Part shown: one piece after another, positions 27,436 through 34,890 of the stretch
How the letters are laid out: every line of letters begins with the position of its first letter
Numbering within the stretch: position 1 is the first letter of the stretch
Made by a program: the position numbers and the translations under genes
Assembly (NCBI GenBank): GCA_964583865.1
Contig: CAZOXZ010000001.1
Location: 1-64,000 of the forward strand
DNA length: 64,000 nucleotides
Source: DASSBG01 sp964583865
GTDB taxonomy: Bacteria; Pseudomonadota; Gammaproteobacteria; Xanthomonadales; Rhodanobacteraceae
Direction of reading: 5' to 3'
Notes under the pieces: model-generated
What the model was told of the DNA's origin: nothing
Seen by the model: the letters and a program-made list of their open reading frames with translations, nothing else
The model's database searches: none

Positions 27436-28371
27436 GTGAGCCTGCGCCTGGTCTTTGCCGGTACGCCGGACTTCGCCCTGCCCAGCCTGGAAGCCTGCCT
27501 GGCCTCGGCTTTCGAGGTCGTGTCGGTTTACACCCAGCCGGATCGGCGCAGCGGGCGCGGTCGCAAGCAGCAATTCAGCCCGGTCAAGCAGGCTGCCCTG
27601 GCCGCCGGTGTTCCGGTGGCTCAGCCACGCAGTCTGAAAACACCCGAGGCCCGGGATGAACTGCGCCAGCTGGCACCGGATCTCATGGTGGTGGTGGCCT
27701 ACGGCCAGATCCTGCCGCAGGCGGTGCTGGATATCCCCACGCATGGCTGCTGGAACGTGCACGCCAGCCTGCTGCCACGCTGGCGCGGCGCGGCGCCCAT
27801 CCAGCGCGCCATCGCCGCCGGCGACGAGACCACCGGCGTGGCATTGATGCAGCTGGAAGCCGGCCTCGACACCGGCCCGGTGCTGCTGCAGGAAGCGATT
27901 GACATCAGCGCCGATGACACCGGCGGCAGCCTGCACGACCGCCTCGCGCGACTGGGTGGTGATGTCCTGGCACATGGTCTGGCGCAGCTCGCCGCAGGCC
28001 AGCCACCACAGGCCACGCCGCAGGCGGATGAAGGCGTCACCTACGCTCGCAAGCTGGATAAAAGCGAAGCCGTACTCGACCTCGACCGACCCGCAGCCGA
28101 GCTGGCACGGCTGGTACGCGCCTTCAATCCCTGGCCCGTGGCTGAAACGCGGCTCGCGGGCGAGCGCCTGCGCGTGTACGCGGCCGACGCGCGCACGCGC
28201 GAAGCCGACGCCCGACCCGGCGACATCCTGGCTGCCGACGCCGAGGGGATCGATCTCGCCTGCGGCGAGGGCATCCTTCGGCTCACCCAGGTGCAACGCG
28301 ATGGCGGTCGACCCATGGCCGTGCGCGACTACCTCAACGCGAGGCCGGAGCTTCGCCAGGCGACCGCATGA
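27436..28371 (+). CDS. fmt: Methionyl-tRNA formyltransferase
   Basis: Fmt formylates initiator Met-tRNA with 10-formyl-tetrahydrofolate. It has 311 residues; RLVFAGTPDFALPSLEA starts the Rossmann fold, and WNVHASLLPRWRGAAPIQRA carries the catalytic Asn, His and the SLLP signature. The C-terminal tRNA-binding barrel is complete. The start codon is GTG, placed directly after the def stop (TGAGTG), so translation is coupled. Confidence 0.96.
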   Translation: MSLRLVFAGTPDFALPSLEACLASAFEVVSVYTQPDRRSGRGRKQQFSPVKQAALAAGVPVAQPRSLKTPEARDELRQLAPDLMVVVAYGQILPQAVLDIPTHGCWNVHASLLPRWRGAAPIQRAIAAGDETTGVALMQLEAGLDTGPVLLQEAIDISADDTGGSLHDRLARLGGDVLAHGLAQLAAGQPPQATPQADEGVTYARKLDKSEAVLDLDRPAAELARLVRAFNPWPVAETRLAGERLRVYAADARTREADARPGDILAADAEGIDLACGEGILRLTQVQRDGGRPMAVRDYLNARPELRQATA

Positions 28372-28373
28372 GA

Positions 28374-28411
28374 TTGTTCATTTGTCTTCTGTGCCGAGAA
28401 GAAATGAACAA
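28374..28411 (+). other. Stem-loop in the fmt-rsmB spacer
   Basis: TTGTTCATTT (28374-28383) is the exact inverse of AAATGAACAA (28402-28411), with an inner CTTCT/AGAAG pair continuing the stem. The element begins just after the fmt stop and ends 20 bp before the rsmB ATG, followed by two AATCAAAC units. It is AT-rich in very GC-rich surroundings. It has no T tract in either direction, so a regulatory or mRNA-processing role is a guess. Confidence 0.6.
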
Positions 28412-28431
28412 ATCAAACAAATCAAACGACC

Positions 28432-29820
28432 ATGGCCAACCACCCACGCGCAGCAAACCCGACGAAAAAGTCGTCCTCTGACACCCGCGCTGTGGCAGCG
28501 AAGATCCTGGCGGATGTCGCGCTGGACGGTGCGTCGCTGCGCGAAGCCCTGGCGCGTGGGCTGCCGCAGGTTGGCGAAGCACGTGACCGGGCCTTCGTGA
28601 CCGCACTGGTCAACGAAGGCGCGCGCTGGTGGCTGCGCTTCAACCCGGCGCTGGACCGCATGATGGACCGGCCCTTGCCGCGCAAGCTCGGCCAGGTGCG
28701 CGCGCTGCTGGTGCTGGGTCTGGTGCAACTGGAAGTGCTTGAAGTCGCGCCGCACGCGGCCGTGGCCGCCACGGTCGACGGCGTGCGCGCGCTTGGCCAC
28801 AAGCGCATGGCCGGGTTGTGCAATGCCGTGCTGCGGCGCTGGCAGCGCGAGCGCGAAACGCGGCTACGCGAGCTGGATGCCGACGCGGTCACGCGCGAGG
28901 CCTGGCCGCGCTGGCTGCTGGACCAGATCCGTGCCGACTGGCCGCAAGAGGCCGACGCCATTGTCGCCGCCTGCCGCCAGGCGCCACCGCCCGTGCTGCG
29001 GGTAAACCGGCGACGCTCGACCCGGAACGAACTGCAGACCCGGCTGGCCGAAGCCGGCATCGAAACCGCCACCGTGGACGGCCTGCCGGATGCCCTGCGG
29101 TTGCAACAGCACGGCGACATCACGGCCATGCCAGGCTTTGCCGAAGGCGCCTTCTCGGTGCAGGACGGCGCCGCCCAGTGGGCCGTCGATGCACTTGCTG
29201 CCGAAGCCGGCCAGCGCGTACTGGATGCCTGCGCCGCCCCTGGCGGCAAGGCTGCGCACCTGCTGGAACGGCACGACATCAAGCTTGTGGCGCTGGACGT
29301 GGACAAACGTCGCATCGAGCGTATGCACCAGAATTTCGACCGCCTGGGCCTGACGGCACAACTGGCGACAGGTGACGCCGCCCGGCCCGACGACTGGTGG
29401 GATGGCCAGCCCTTCGACCGCATCCTGCTGGACGCGCCCTGCTCGGCCACCGGCATCATCCGGCGACATCCCGACATCAAGCTGCATCGCCGGGCCAGCG
29501 ACATCAGGACACTGGCCACCACCCAGCTCGGCCTGCTGGAATCGCTGTGGCCGCTGCTGGCGCCGGGCGGCCGGCTGTTGTAGGTCACCTGCTCCATCTT
29601 GCGTGCTGAGAACGAGGCCGTCGTTGCGCGATTCGCGGCGGGCCGCGATGATGTGCGCAGCGTTGCATGGCAGGCAGCAGGCCGCCCGGCGGGTGCCGGA
29701 CGCCAGTTGCTGCCCGGAGTGGATGGTTTCGATGGGATGTTCTATGCCCTTGTGGACAAGCAGGCGATGGCTTCCGGCACTGCTGCTGGCGCTGCTGCTG
29801 ACGGCGTGCCGCAGCACTGA
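28432..29820 (+). pseudogene. rsmB: rsmB, 16S rRNA m5C967 methyltransferase, interrupted by in-frame TAG
   Basis: RsmB methylates C967 of 16S rRNA. From the ATG at 28432 the frame runs through the NusB-like RNA-binding domain and the SAM fold (VLDACAAPGGKAAHL; DAPCSATGIIRRHPDIK) to a TAG at 29581-29583. In the same frame it then continues VTCSILRAENEAVV to DGMFYALVDKQ, the normal RsmB ending, and stops at 29820. TAG sits exactly where the family has Tyr in the motif VI block (LLYVTCS). The 383-residue truncated product lacks that motif's Cys, the nucleophile in this family. This is a nonsense mutation, a suppressed stop or a base-call error. Confidence 0.88.
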
Positions 29821-30271
29821 ACCCGCCCCGGAGCTGGCCATCGACTATGCCCGTCTGGCGGGCAGCGGAACCGCGCCGGAGCTGCGTCTGGGGCTGGACT
29901 TCCGTCCGGGCGCGACGCAGCTGGCGGCGCTGGACCACGGCGTGCCCCTGGACCTTGAGGTGGCTGTGCGCGGTGCCCGTGGCGAGACCACCGTGAGCCT
30001 GGGCCTGCGCTATTTTCCGCTCAGTCGGCGCTACCGCCTGCACAGCGATGCAGGCATCGATCGCAGTTTTGCCCTGCGGCCCTACCTGCTGGATGCCCTG
30101 GGCAGCCTGCGTCTGCCACTGGCGCACAATCCCTGCCAAGCCGGCACGGCCTGCCGCGTCGAGGTGACCCTGGATCGATCCCACCTGCCCGGCGCCCTGC
30201 GCCTGACCGCCTTCCTGCAACCGGGCTGGCACCTGCCGCCGGCCCTGGCCGACATCAAGGCCGGCTCATGA
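29744..30271 (+). CDS. DUF4390 family lipoprotein
   Basis: This gene commonly sits between rsmB and ntrY in xanthomonads; its function is unknown. The 175-residue product starts MPLWTSRRWLPALLLALLLT with a lipobox at TAC. A beta-rich domain follows (LDFRPGATQLAALDHGVPLDL; LGLRYFPLSRRYRL; FALRPYLLDALGSLRLPL). In-frame ATGs at 29723 and 29732 are alternatives; 29744 gives the best signal peptide. It overlaps the end of the broken rsmB frame and shares 4 bp with ntrY. Confidence 0.78.
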   Translation: MPLWTSRRWLPALLLALLLTACRSTEPAPELAIDYARLAGSGTAPELRLGLDFRPGATQLAALDHGVPLDLEVAVRGARGETTVSLGLRYFPLSRRYRLHSDAGIDRSFALRPYLLDALGSLRLPLAHNPCQAGTACRVEVTLDRSHLPGALRLTAFLQPGWHLPPALADIKAGS

Positions 30272-32388
30272 GGCGGCGCTGGCGCATCGCGGCATGGCTG
30301 GTGGTGGTGCTGGCCCTGTACGCCGTGGCCGTGCTGCTGGCGCTGGACGTGGTCCGCGAAAAGCCGTTTCTCGGTCATTGGTATGTTGCACTTGCCGGTG
30401 GTGCGGCCATTGCGCTGGTGTTGCTGGTGCTGGTCATCGCGCGCGCGCTGTGGCGTGTACGCCAACGCGCCCGGCAAGGCCTGCCCGGTGCCCGCCTGAC
30501 GAAGCGGCTGGTGGCGCGCTTTGCCCTGATCGCGGTGCCGCCAGCACTGGTGGTGTATGCCTTTTCGTTGAACTTTCTGCTGCTGACGGTGGATGCGTGG
30601 TTCAACGTCAACCTGGAGCGGGCGCTGGACGATTCGCTGCAGCTCAGCCGCCTGTACGTTGATCGTGAACTGGCCGACGCGCGCGTCCAGAGCCGCACAG
30701 TGGCACAAGAGCTGGCTGGCGTGCCCGACGCCCGCCTGCAGCAAGTCCTCGGCAACGCCCTGGATCACATGGATGCCCTGCAACTGGCGGTGCTGTCCGC
30801 ACGTGGCCGCAGCCTGGCGCTGGCCAGCGCCGACCCGCGCCTGCTGCAAGCGCCAAGGCCCGGCGCGGCCATGCTGACGCAGCTGCGCAACGAAGGCCAT
30901 TACGCCGCCGCCGAACCGCTGGACAACCGCTTGCTGCTGCGCGTGCTGCTGCCGGTGCCACGCGCCGGCCATGGGCACGCCTACCTGCAGGCGCTGTATC
31001 CCTTGCCCGAGGCCGTCACCACGCTGACCCACAGTGTCGAGAGCGCCCATTTCGACTTCCAACGCCTGAAATTCCTGCGCGGCGCCTTGAAACTGGCCTT
31101 CACGTTGATCCTGACCTTCGTCGTGCTGCTGTCCCTGCTGGCCGCCCTGCTGGCTGCCGTCAGCGTGGCTCGGCGCCTGCTGGCGCCCCTGGGCGAGTTG
31201 GCCACGGCCACGCGCACGCTGGCCGAGGGCAGCTACGACATTAACCTGAAACCCGGGGCCGACGACGAACTCGGCTTTCTCAGCGAGTCCTTCCGCGACA
31301 TGACCGGCCGCCTGTGCGAAGCCGATGCCGAAGCCCGCGCCAGCGCTGCCGAGATCGAGCGCCAACGCAGCTACCTCGACACCGTGCTGGAACACCTTTC
31401 CGCCGGCGTCCTGGGCGTGGCTGCCGACGGCGTACTGCAAAAAGCCAACCGTGCAGCCGGGATCATCCTCGATGGCGATCCATCCGCCTGGCGCGGCCAT
31501 GCCGTGGATGAACTGGTGACGCGCGAAACACGACTGGCGCCCTTGCTGGAATCCATCCACCGACACCAGCGCGAAGGCCAACGCGAATGGCACGAGGAAG
31601 TGCGCCTGCGCGATGCCGCCGGCGAGGTGCGCATCCTCATGGTGCGCGGCAGCGTGCTGGGCGGCAACGCCGGCGGCATGGTCGTGGTCTTCGACGACCT
31701 CACCGAACTGAACCGCGCCCAGCGCGACAGCGCCTGGGCCGAAGTCGCCCAGCGCCTGGCGCACGAGGTGAAAAACCCGCTGACGCCTATCCAGCTCTCC
31801 GCCGAACGCATGCAGCACCGCCTGGCCGGCAAGCTGGACGAACGCGACGCCGGCCTGGTGCAACGCGCCACGACCACCATCGTCAACCAGGTCGACGCCC
31901 TGAAACGCCTGGTCAACGACTTCAGCGACTACGCCCGCACGCCGAAGCTGGCCGCCGAACCCTTGGCGCCGGAGCAGGTGCTGCGTGAGGTCCTGGATCT
32001 GCACGACAACGACCCGGCCATCCACGTCACGGCCCGGCTGGACGCCGGCAAGGCCCGCATCATGGCCGACCCCGGCAAACTGCGCCAGCTGCTCCACAAC
32101 CTCATCCGCAACGCCCGCGAAGCCGTGCCCGAAGGCGACCTCGAGCTCGACATCGACTCCCGCATCGACAACAGCCAATGGCAGCTGCGCGTCGCCGACA
32201 ACGGCAAGGGCCTGCCCGAAGGTTTCGACCAAAGCTGGTTCGAACCCTACGTCACCACCAAGGCCGAAGGCAGCGGCCTGGGCCTCGCCGTGGTGAAGAA
32301 GATCTGCGAAGAACACGGCGGCCACATCCGCGCCCGCAACCGCGACAACGGCGGGGCCGAATTCACCGTCACCTGGCCGGTGGTGTGA
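30268..32388 (+). CDS. ntrY: Nitrogen-regulation-type sensor histidine kinase NtrY
   Basis: This 706-residue membrane kinase has two N-terminal helices, a third near residues 85-105, an extracytoplasmic segment, and a helix near 275-300 leading into HAMP (RRLLAPLGELATATRTLAEG). A PAS region (about 365-470) follows. HisKA has RLAHEVKNPLTPIQLSAERM with phospho-His 499. The HATPase has NLIRNAREAV, DNGKGLPEGF and GSGLGLAVVKKI. NtrY phosphorylates NtrX and influences nitrogen, redox and envelope responses. Its partner is 11 kb downstream at 43416 instead of adjacent. Its ATG overlaps the DUF4390 stop. Confidence 0.93.
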   Translation: MRRRWRIAAWLVVVLALYAVAVLLALDVVREKPFLGHWYVALAGGAAIALVLLVLVIARALWRVRQRARQGLPGARLTKRLVARFALIAVPPALVVYAFSLNFLLLTVDAWFNVNLERALDDSLQLSRLYVDRELADARVQSRTVAQELAGVPDARLQQVLGNALDHMDALQLAVLSARGRSLALASADPRLLQAPRPGAAMLTQLRNEGHYAAAEPLDNRLLLRVLLPVPRAGHGHAYLQALYPLPEAVTTLTHSVESAHFDFQRLKFLRGALKLAFTLILTFVVLLSLLAALLAAVSVARRLLAPLGELATATRTLAEGSYDINLKPGADDELGFLSESFRDMTGRLCEADAEARASAAEIERQRSYLDTVLEHLSAGVLGVAADGVLQKANRAAGIILDGDPSAWRGHAVDELVTRETRLAPLLESIHRHQREGQREWHEEVRLRDAAGEVRILMVRGSVLGGNAGGMVVVFDDLTELNRAQRDSAWAEVAQRLAHEVKNPLTPIQLSAERMQHRLAGKLDERDAGLVQRATTTIVNQVDALKRLVNDFSDYARTPKLAAEPLAPEQVLREVLDLHDNDPAIHVTARLDAGKARIMADPGKLRQLLHNLIRNAREAVPEGDLELDIDSRIDNSQWQLRVADNGKGLPEGFDQSWFEPYVTTKAEGSGLGLAVVKKICEEHGGHIRARNRDNGGAEFTVTWPVV

Positions 32389-32396
32389 AAGCCGGG

Positions 32397-32608
32397 AATG
32401 GGGAGCAGGGAATCGGGAATAGGGAGCCGGGAATCGGGAATCGGAGACCGGGGACCGTAGGTCGGGACCGGCGAAGACGGACCCGACATCGAACACGACA
32501 GACAAACCGTCGATCTGGACAGGTGTAAAAGCCGGGAGCCGGGAATGGTGGGCGAAACACCGTCATTCCGGACGGCCGGCAGGCCGATCCGGAATCCAGC
32601 GCCTTTCC
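32397..32608. repeat. GGGAATCGGGAAT tract followed by repeat copy E1
   Basis: The 220 bp after ntrY hold no gene. They contain a GGGAATC/GGGAATA/GGGAGCC tract (32397-32445) like that at 18295. Repeat E1 follows at 32561-32608, from CGTCATTCCGGACGGC to CCAGCGCCTTT. E1 recurs at 34770-34817 with few changes, and a shortened relative is at 62722-62760. The two good copies flank the toxin-antitoxin genes at 32.8-34.7 kb. Confidence 0.75.
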
Positions 32609-32774
32609 AAATATGAACGACCCGCCCGGCCCGAAAGTCACTGGGTTTGCTCGCACCATCCCGGTGCTCGGCCTTCGGGCCATTGGCACGCCGATGTCCA
32701 CCTTCGGCATCCATGCCTTCGGTATCGGGTTCCGGCTGCAAAGAACCGCAGCCGGCCCCGGAACGACGGATCAC

Positions 32775-32918
32775 GTGACAACCACACACCGCCACGCCGT
32801 GACAAACGCAGCGATTGACCGAATCCTGGCCGAGGCCTTGCACATGCCGGGAATGGAAGATATCGAGTTCGATCCACCCGAGATCGACTTCAATCTGAAA
32901 ACCCCGGATTTCGACTGA
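32775..32918 (+). CDS. Candidate short antitoxin for the PIN toxin
   Basis: A 47-residue frame opens with GTG at 32775 and ends 12 bp before the VapC gene. Its C-terminal half is acidic and amphipathic (ILAEALHMPGMEDIEFDPP), like the toxin-wrapping tail of Phd-type antitoxins. No DNA-binding domain is seen, so it may be only the remains of an antitoxin. The frame is open upstream to 32613, but that DNA is repeat-derived (CCGGAACGACGG just before the start), so I do not use it. No homology is established. Confidence 0.4.
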   Translation: MTTTHRHAVTNAAIDRILAEALHMPGMEDIEFDPPEIDFNLKTPDFD

Positions 32919-32930
32919 GATTGTCCGGGT

Positions 32931-33392
32931 ATGTACCTGCTCGATACCAACGTCGTTTCGGAGCTGCACAAAACCATTCGCGGCGAAGGCGACGCACAGG
33001 TCGCAGCATGGTTGGCGCAGGTCGAGTTGGCCGCCTGCTGGTTGTCAGTCATCACGTTGATGGAACTGGAAATCGAGGTGCTGCGCATGGAGCGGCGCGA
33101 TGCCGCACAAGGCCGCGTGCTGCGGACATGGCTTGAGTCGCGCATCGTGCCCAGGTTCTCCGGCCGCGTGCTTGACATTGACGCGGCGACTGCGCGTCGC
33201 TGCGCCGTGCTGCACGTGCCCGATCGTCAGCCAGAGCGCGACGCCATGATTGCAGCAACCGCGCTGATGCACGGCATGACCATGGTGACCCGCAACGTCG
33301 CAGACTTTGAGGCAACCGGCGTGCTGGTGTTCAATCCGTGGCAATACCGCGCCGCCCACGAAGCCGAACGGGGTTACGCCGCCGATGCATGA
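32931..33392 (+). CDS. vapC: VapC/FitB-type PIN-domain ribonuclease toxin
   Basis: PIN toxins cut tRNA or rRNA under stress and are neutralised by a co-expressed antitoxin. The 153 residues start MYLLDTNVVSELHK (first catalytic Asp), then ITLMELEIEV (catalytic Glu), then ERDAMIAATALMHGMTMVTRNVADF with the last acidic pair. All key acidic residues are present, so the toxin could be active. The start is only 12 bp after the candidate antitoxin. Confidence 0.88.
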   Translation: MYLLDTNVVSELHKTIRGEGDAQVAAWLAQVELAACWLSVITLMELEIEVLRMERRDAAQGRVLRTWLESRIVPRFSGRVLDIDAATARRCAVLHVPDRQPERDAMIAATALMHGMTMVTRNVADFEATGVLVFNPWQYRAAHEAERGYAADA

Positions 33393-33466
33393 GTTGCCCT
33401 GAACGCACCGCATGTAACACAAATGCGCTACATTGCTGCCATGCCCTTGAGATGCCGGAGCCTGCC

Positions 33467-33757
33467 ATGAGCACCACCACCATCTGCCTGCCGGACGAAC
33501 TCAAGGCCCGCGTGGCCGCCATGGCGAAGGAAACCGGCACCACGGCACACGGTTTCATGCTGGAAGCCATTGCCGAAAAAACCGACGCGGCCGAACGGCG
33601 CGCTGACTTTCACGCTGAAGCCGAGCGGTGCTGAGCCACGTTCCCGGAAAATTGCGAAAGCATCCAGTGGGATGACATAGACCGCTATCTCGAAGCGCGC
33701 CTGGCGGGCAAGTCGGCCAAACGACCATCGGCGCGCAAATTGGATCGCGCCAGGTGA
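33467..33757 (+). pseudogene. RHH-type antitoxin gene interrupted by in-frame TGA
   Basis: From the ATG at 33467 the product reads MSTTTICLPDELKARVAAMA, a ribbon-helix-helix DNA-binding domain, and stops at TGA 33632-33634 after 55 residues (HAEAERC). In the same frame the sequence continues ATFPENCESIQWDDIDRYLEARLAGKSA to a second TGA at 33755-33757. That is the toxin-binding tail expected for this family (SIxWDxMxRYLExRLAGK), with unchanged spacing. The second stop overlaps the GTG of the toxin gene. The truncated form could still bind DNA but should not bind toxin. Confidence 0.75.
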
Positions 33758-34059
33758 CACACATCGAGGTGTCGCCCGAAGTGTCCGACGAACTGGCGCG
33801 CATTGCCGATCGCCGGCAACAACATGAATCAGAGCAGGCCGGGGCACCCAGCACCGAGATCATCCGCGCCATTGAGGTTCTGGCCGACAACCCTTGCATC
33901 GGCCGCCCGATTGCCGCCGACATGCACGAGCTGGCAATCGGCCGCAGCGCACACGGCCATGCTGCGTTGTACCGGCATGTCGCGGTGGCGGATACGGTGT
34001 TCGTGCTGGCGATTCGGGCGCAATCCGAGGCCAGTCACGCACCGCTGCAACAACCGTGA
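33754..34059 (+). CDS. RelE/ParE-family toxin
   Basis: A 101-residue protein beginning VSPEVSDELARIADRRQQHE after a GTG start at 33754. RAIEVLADNPCIGRPI and SAHGHAALYRHVAVADTVFVLAIRAQSE match the helix-pair and beta-sheet core of RelE/ParE plasmid-stabilisation toxins. The GTG overlaps the last TGA of the antitoxin frame by 4 bp, but upstream translation now ends 120 bp earlier, so coupling is probably lost. That could keep the toxin silent despite a damaged antitoxin. Confidence 0.75.
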   Translation: MTHIEVSPEVSDELARIADRRQQHESEQAGAPSTEIIRAIEVLADNPCIGRPIAADMHELAIGRSAHGHAALYRHVAVADTVFVLAIRAQSEASHAPLQQP

Positions 34060-34121
34060 TCGATGCAGGTAGCACCGCAACTCTGGTAATGTGGGCTTGT
34101 GGGTTTTCGCGGAATGCTGAC

Positions 34122-34370
34122 ATGAGTCGCCTGACCATCGACATCACGGTCGAACAGCACCAGACACTCAAGGCGCTGGCTGGCCTGCAAGGCAAGACCA
34201 TCAAGCAGTACACGCTGGAGCGCCTGTTCCCGACGAGCGATGAACCGGCTTGGCAAGAACTCCGGGCCCTGCTGCGTACGCGTGTGGAAGCGGGGCTCGC
34301 CGGCGACCTGTCAAACAAGAGCGTGCGCGACATCGTCGACGAAGAACTGGGTCCGGTCACGGGTGAATGA
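34122..34370 (+). CDS. parD: ParD-like ribbon-helix-helix antitoxin
   Basis: An 82-residue protein, MSRLTIDITVEQHQTLKALA, with the beta-strand and two helices of an RHH DNA-binding domain, followed by an acidic C-terminus (SVRDIVDEELGPVTGE) for toxin binding. It would repress its own promoter in complex with ParE. The last 8 bp overlap the parE start, typical of antitoxin-toxin coupling. Both partners look intact. Confidence 0.82.
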   Translation: MSRLTIDITVEQHQTLKALAGLQGKTIKQYTLERLFPTSDEPAWQELRALLRTRVEAGLAGDLSNKSVRDIVDEELGPVTGE

Positions 34371-34686
34371 ACCCGTCTACCTCCTCACGCAGGCGGCGGA
34401 AACGGATTTGCGCGACATCATCCGCTACACGCGTCGTGAATGGGGTGACGCACAGGTACGTCGCTACATCAGGCGCCTGGAGAGCTGCATGCAGCGCCTC
34501 GCAAGCGGTGAAACGCCATTCACGGACATGAGCAAGTTTCATCCCGGCTTGCGCATGCTGCTTTGCCAGCATCACTACCTTTTCTGCCTCCCGCACACGC
34601 CAGGTCCTGCCCTGATTGTCGCCCTTCTGCATGAACGCATGGACCTGATCACGCGGCCGGCAAGCGGTTGTAAGCCCGCGAGGTGA
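34363..34686 (+). CDS. parE: ParE-type toxin
   Basis: A 107-residue RelE/ParE superfamily protein from a GTG at 34363. YLLTQAAETDLRDIIRYTRREWGDAQVRRYI is the N-terminal helix pair, with the usual Glu-Trp-Gly before QVRRY. HERMDLITRPA ends the sheet (family consensus H.RMD...R). ParE toxins generally inhibit DNA gyrase. The next ATG, at 34367, is out of frame. Confidence 0.83.
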   Translation: MNEPVYLLTQAAETDLRDIIRYTRREWGDAQVRRYIRRLESCMQRLASGETPFTDMSKFHPGLRMLLCQHHYLFCLPHTPGPALIVALLHERMDLITRPASGCKPAR

Positions 34687-34769
34687 TTTGCTCGGGCCGC
34701 ATCCTGCCCGGCGAAACCACGGACCCCGCGACCTCGATACATCGTCACCCCGGACGGAGCGAGGCGATT

Positions 34770-34817
34770 CGTCATTCCGGACGGCTGGCAGGCTGATCCG
34801 GGGTCCAGCGCCTTTGT
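34770..34817. repeat. Dispersed repeat copy E2
   Basis: CGTCATTCCGGACGGC to CCAGCGCCTTT, almost the same as 32561-32608. It marks the downstream edge of the toxin-antitoxin group. CCGGACGGAGCG just before it (34750) looks like a decayed partial copy. The 200 bp between parE and the next gene hold nothing else. Confidence 0.75.
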
Positions 34818-34890
34818 GCCACTGCAATCACCACCTCATGCCCCGCAACCGCGATAATGGCCGCTTTCAAGCCGGCAACGCGGCCCCATC

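Noticed and set aside
32613..32774. Longer start (ATG 32613) for the small gene before vapC
   Set aside because: The added 54 codons are read from dispersed-repeat DNA and have no antitoxin-like features.
29581..33634. Stop-codon reassignment (TAG in rsmB, TGA in the antitoxin) as a sign of recoding
   Set aside because: Other sound genes in the window end with TAG (argS, putP) or TGA (many overlaps), and two different stops are involved, so independent mutations or base errors are more likely.
33632..33634. Selenocysteine at the antitoxin TGA
   Set aside because: No selenoprotein family match and no convincing SECIS-like stem just downstream; the homologous position is an ordinary aromatic residue.
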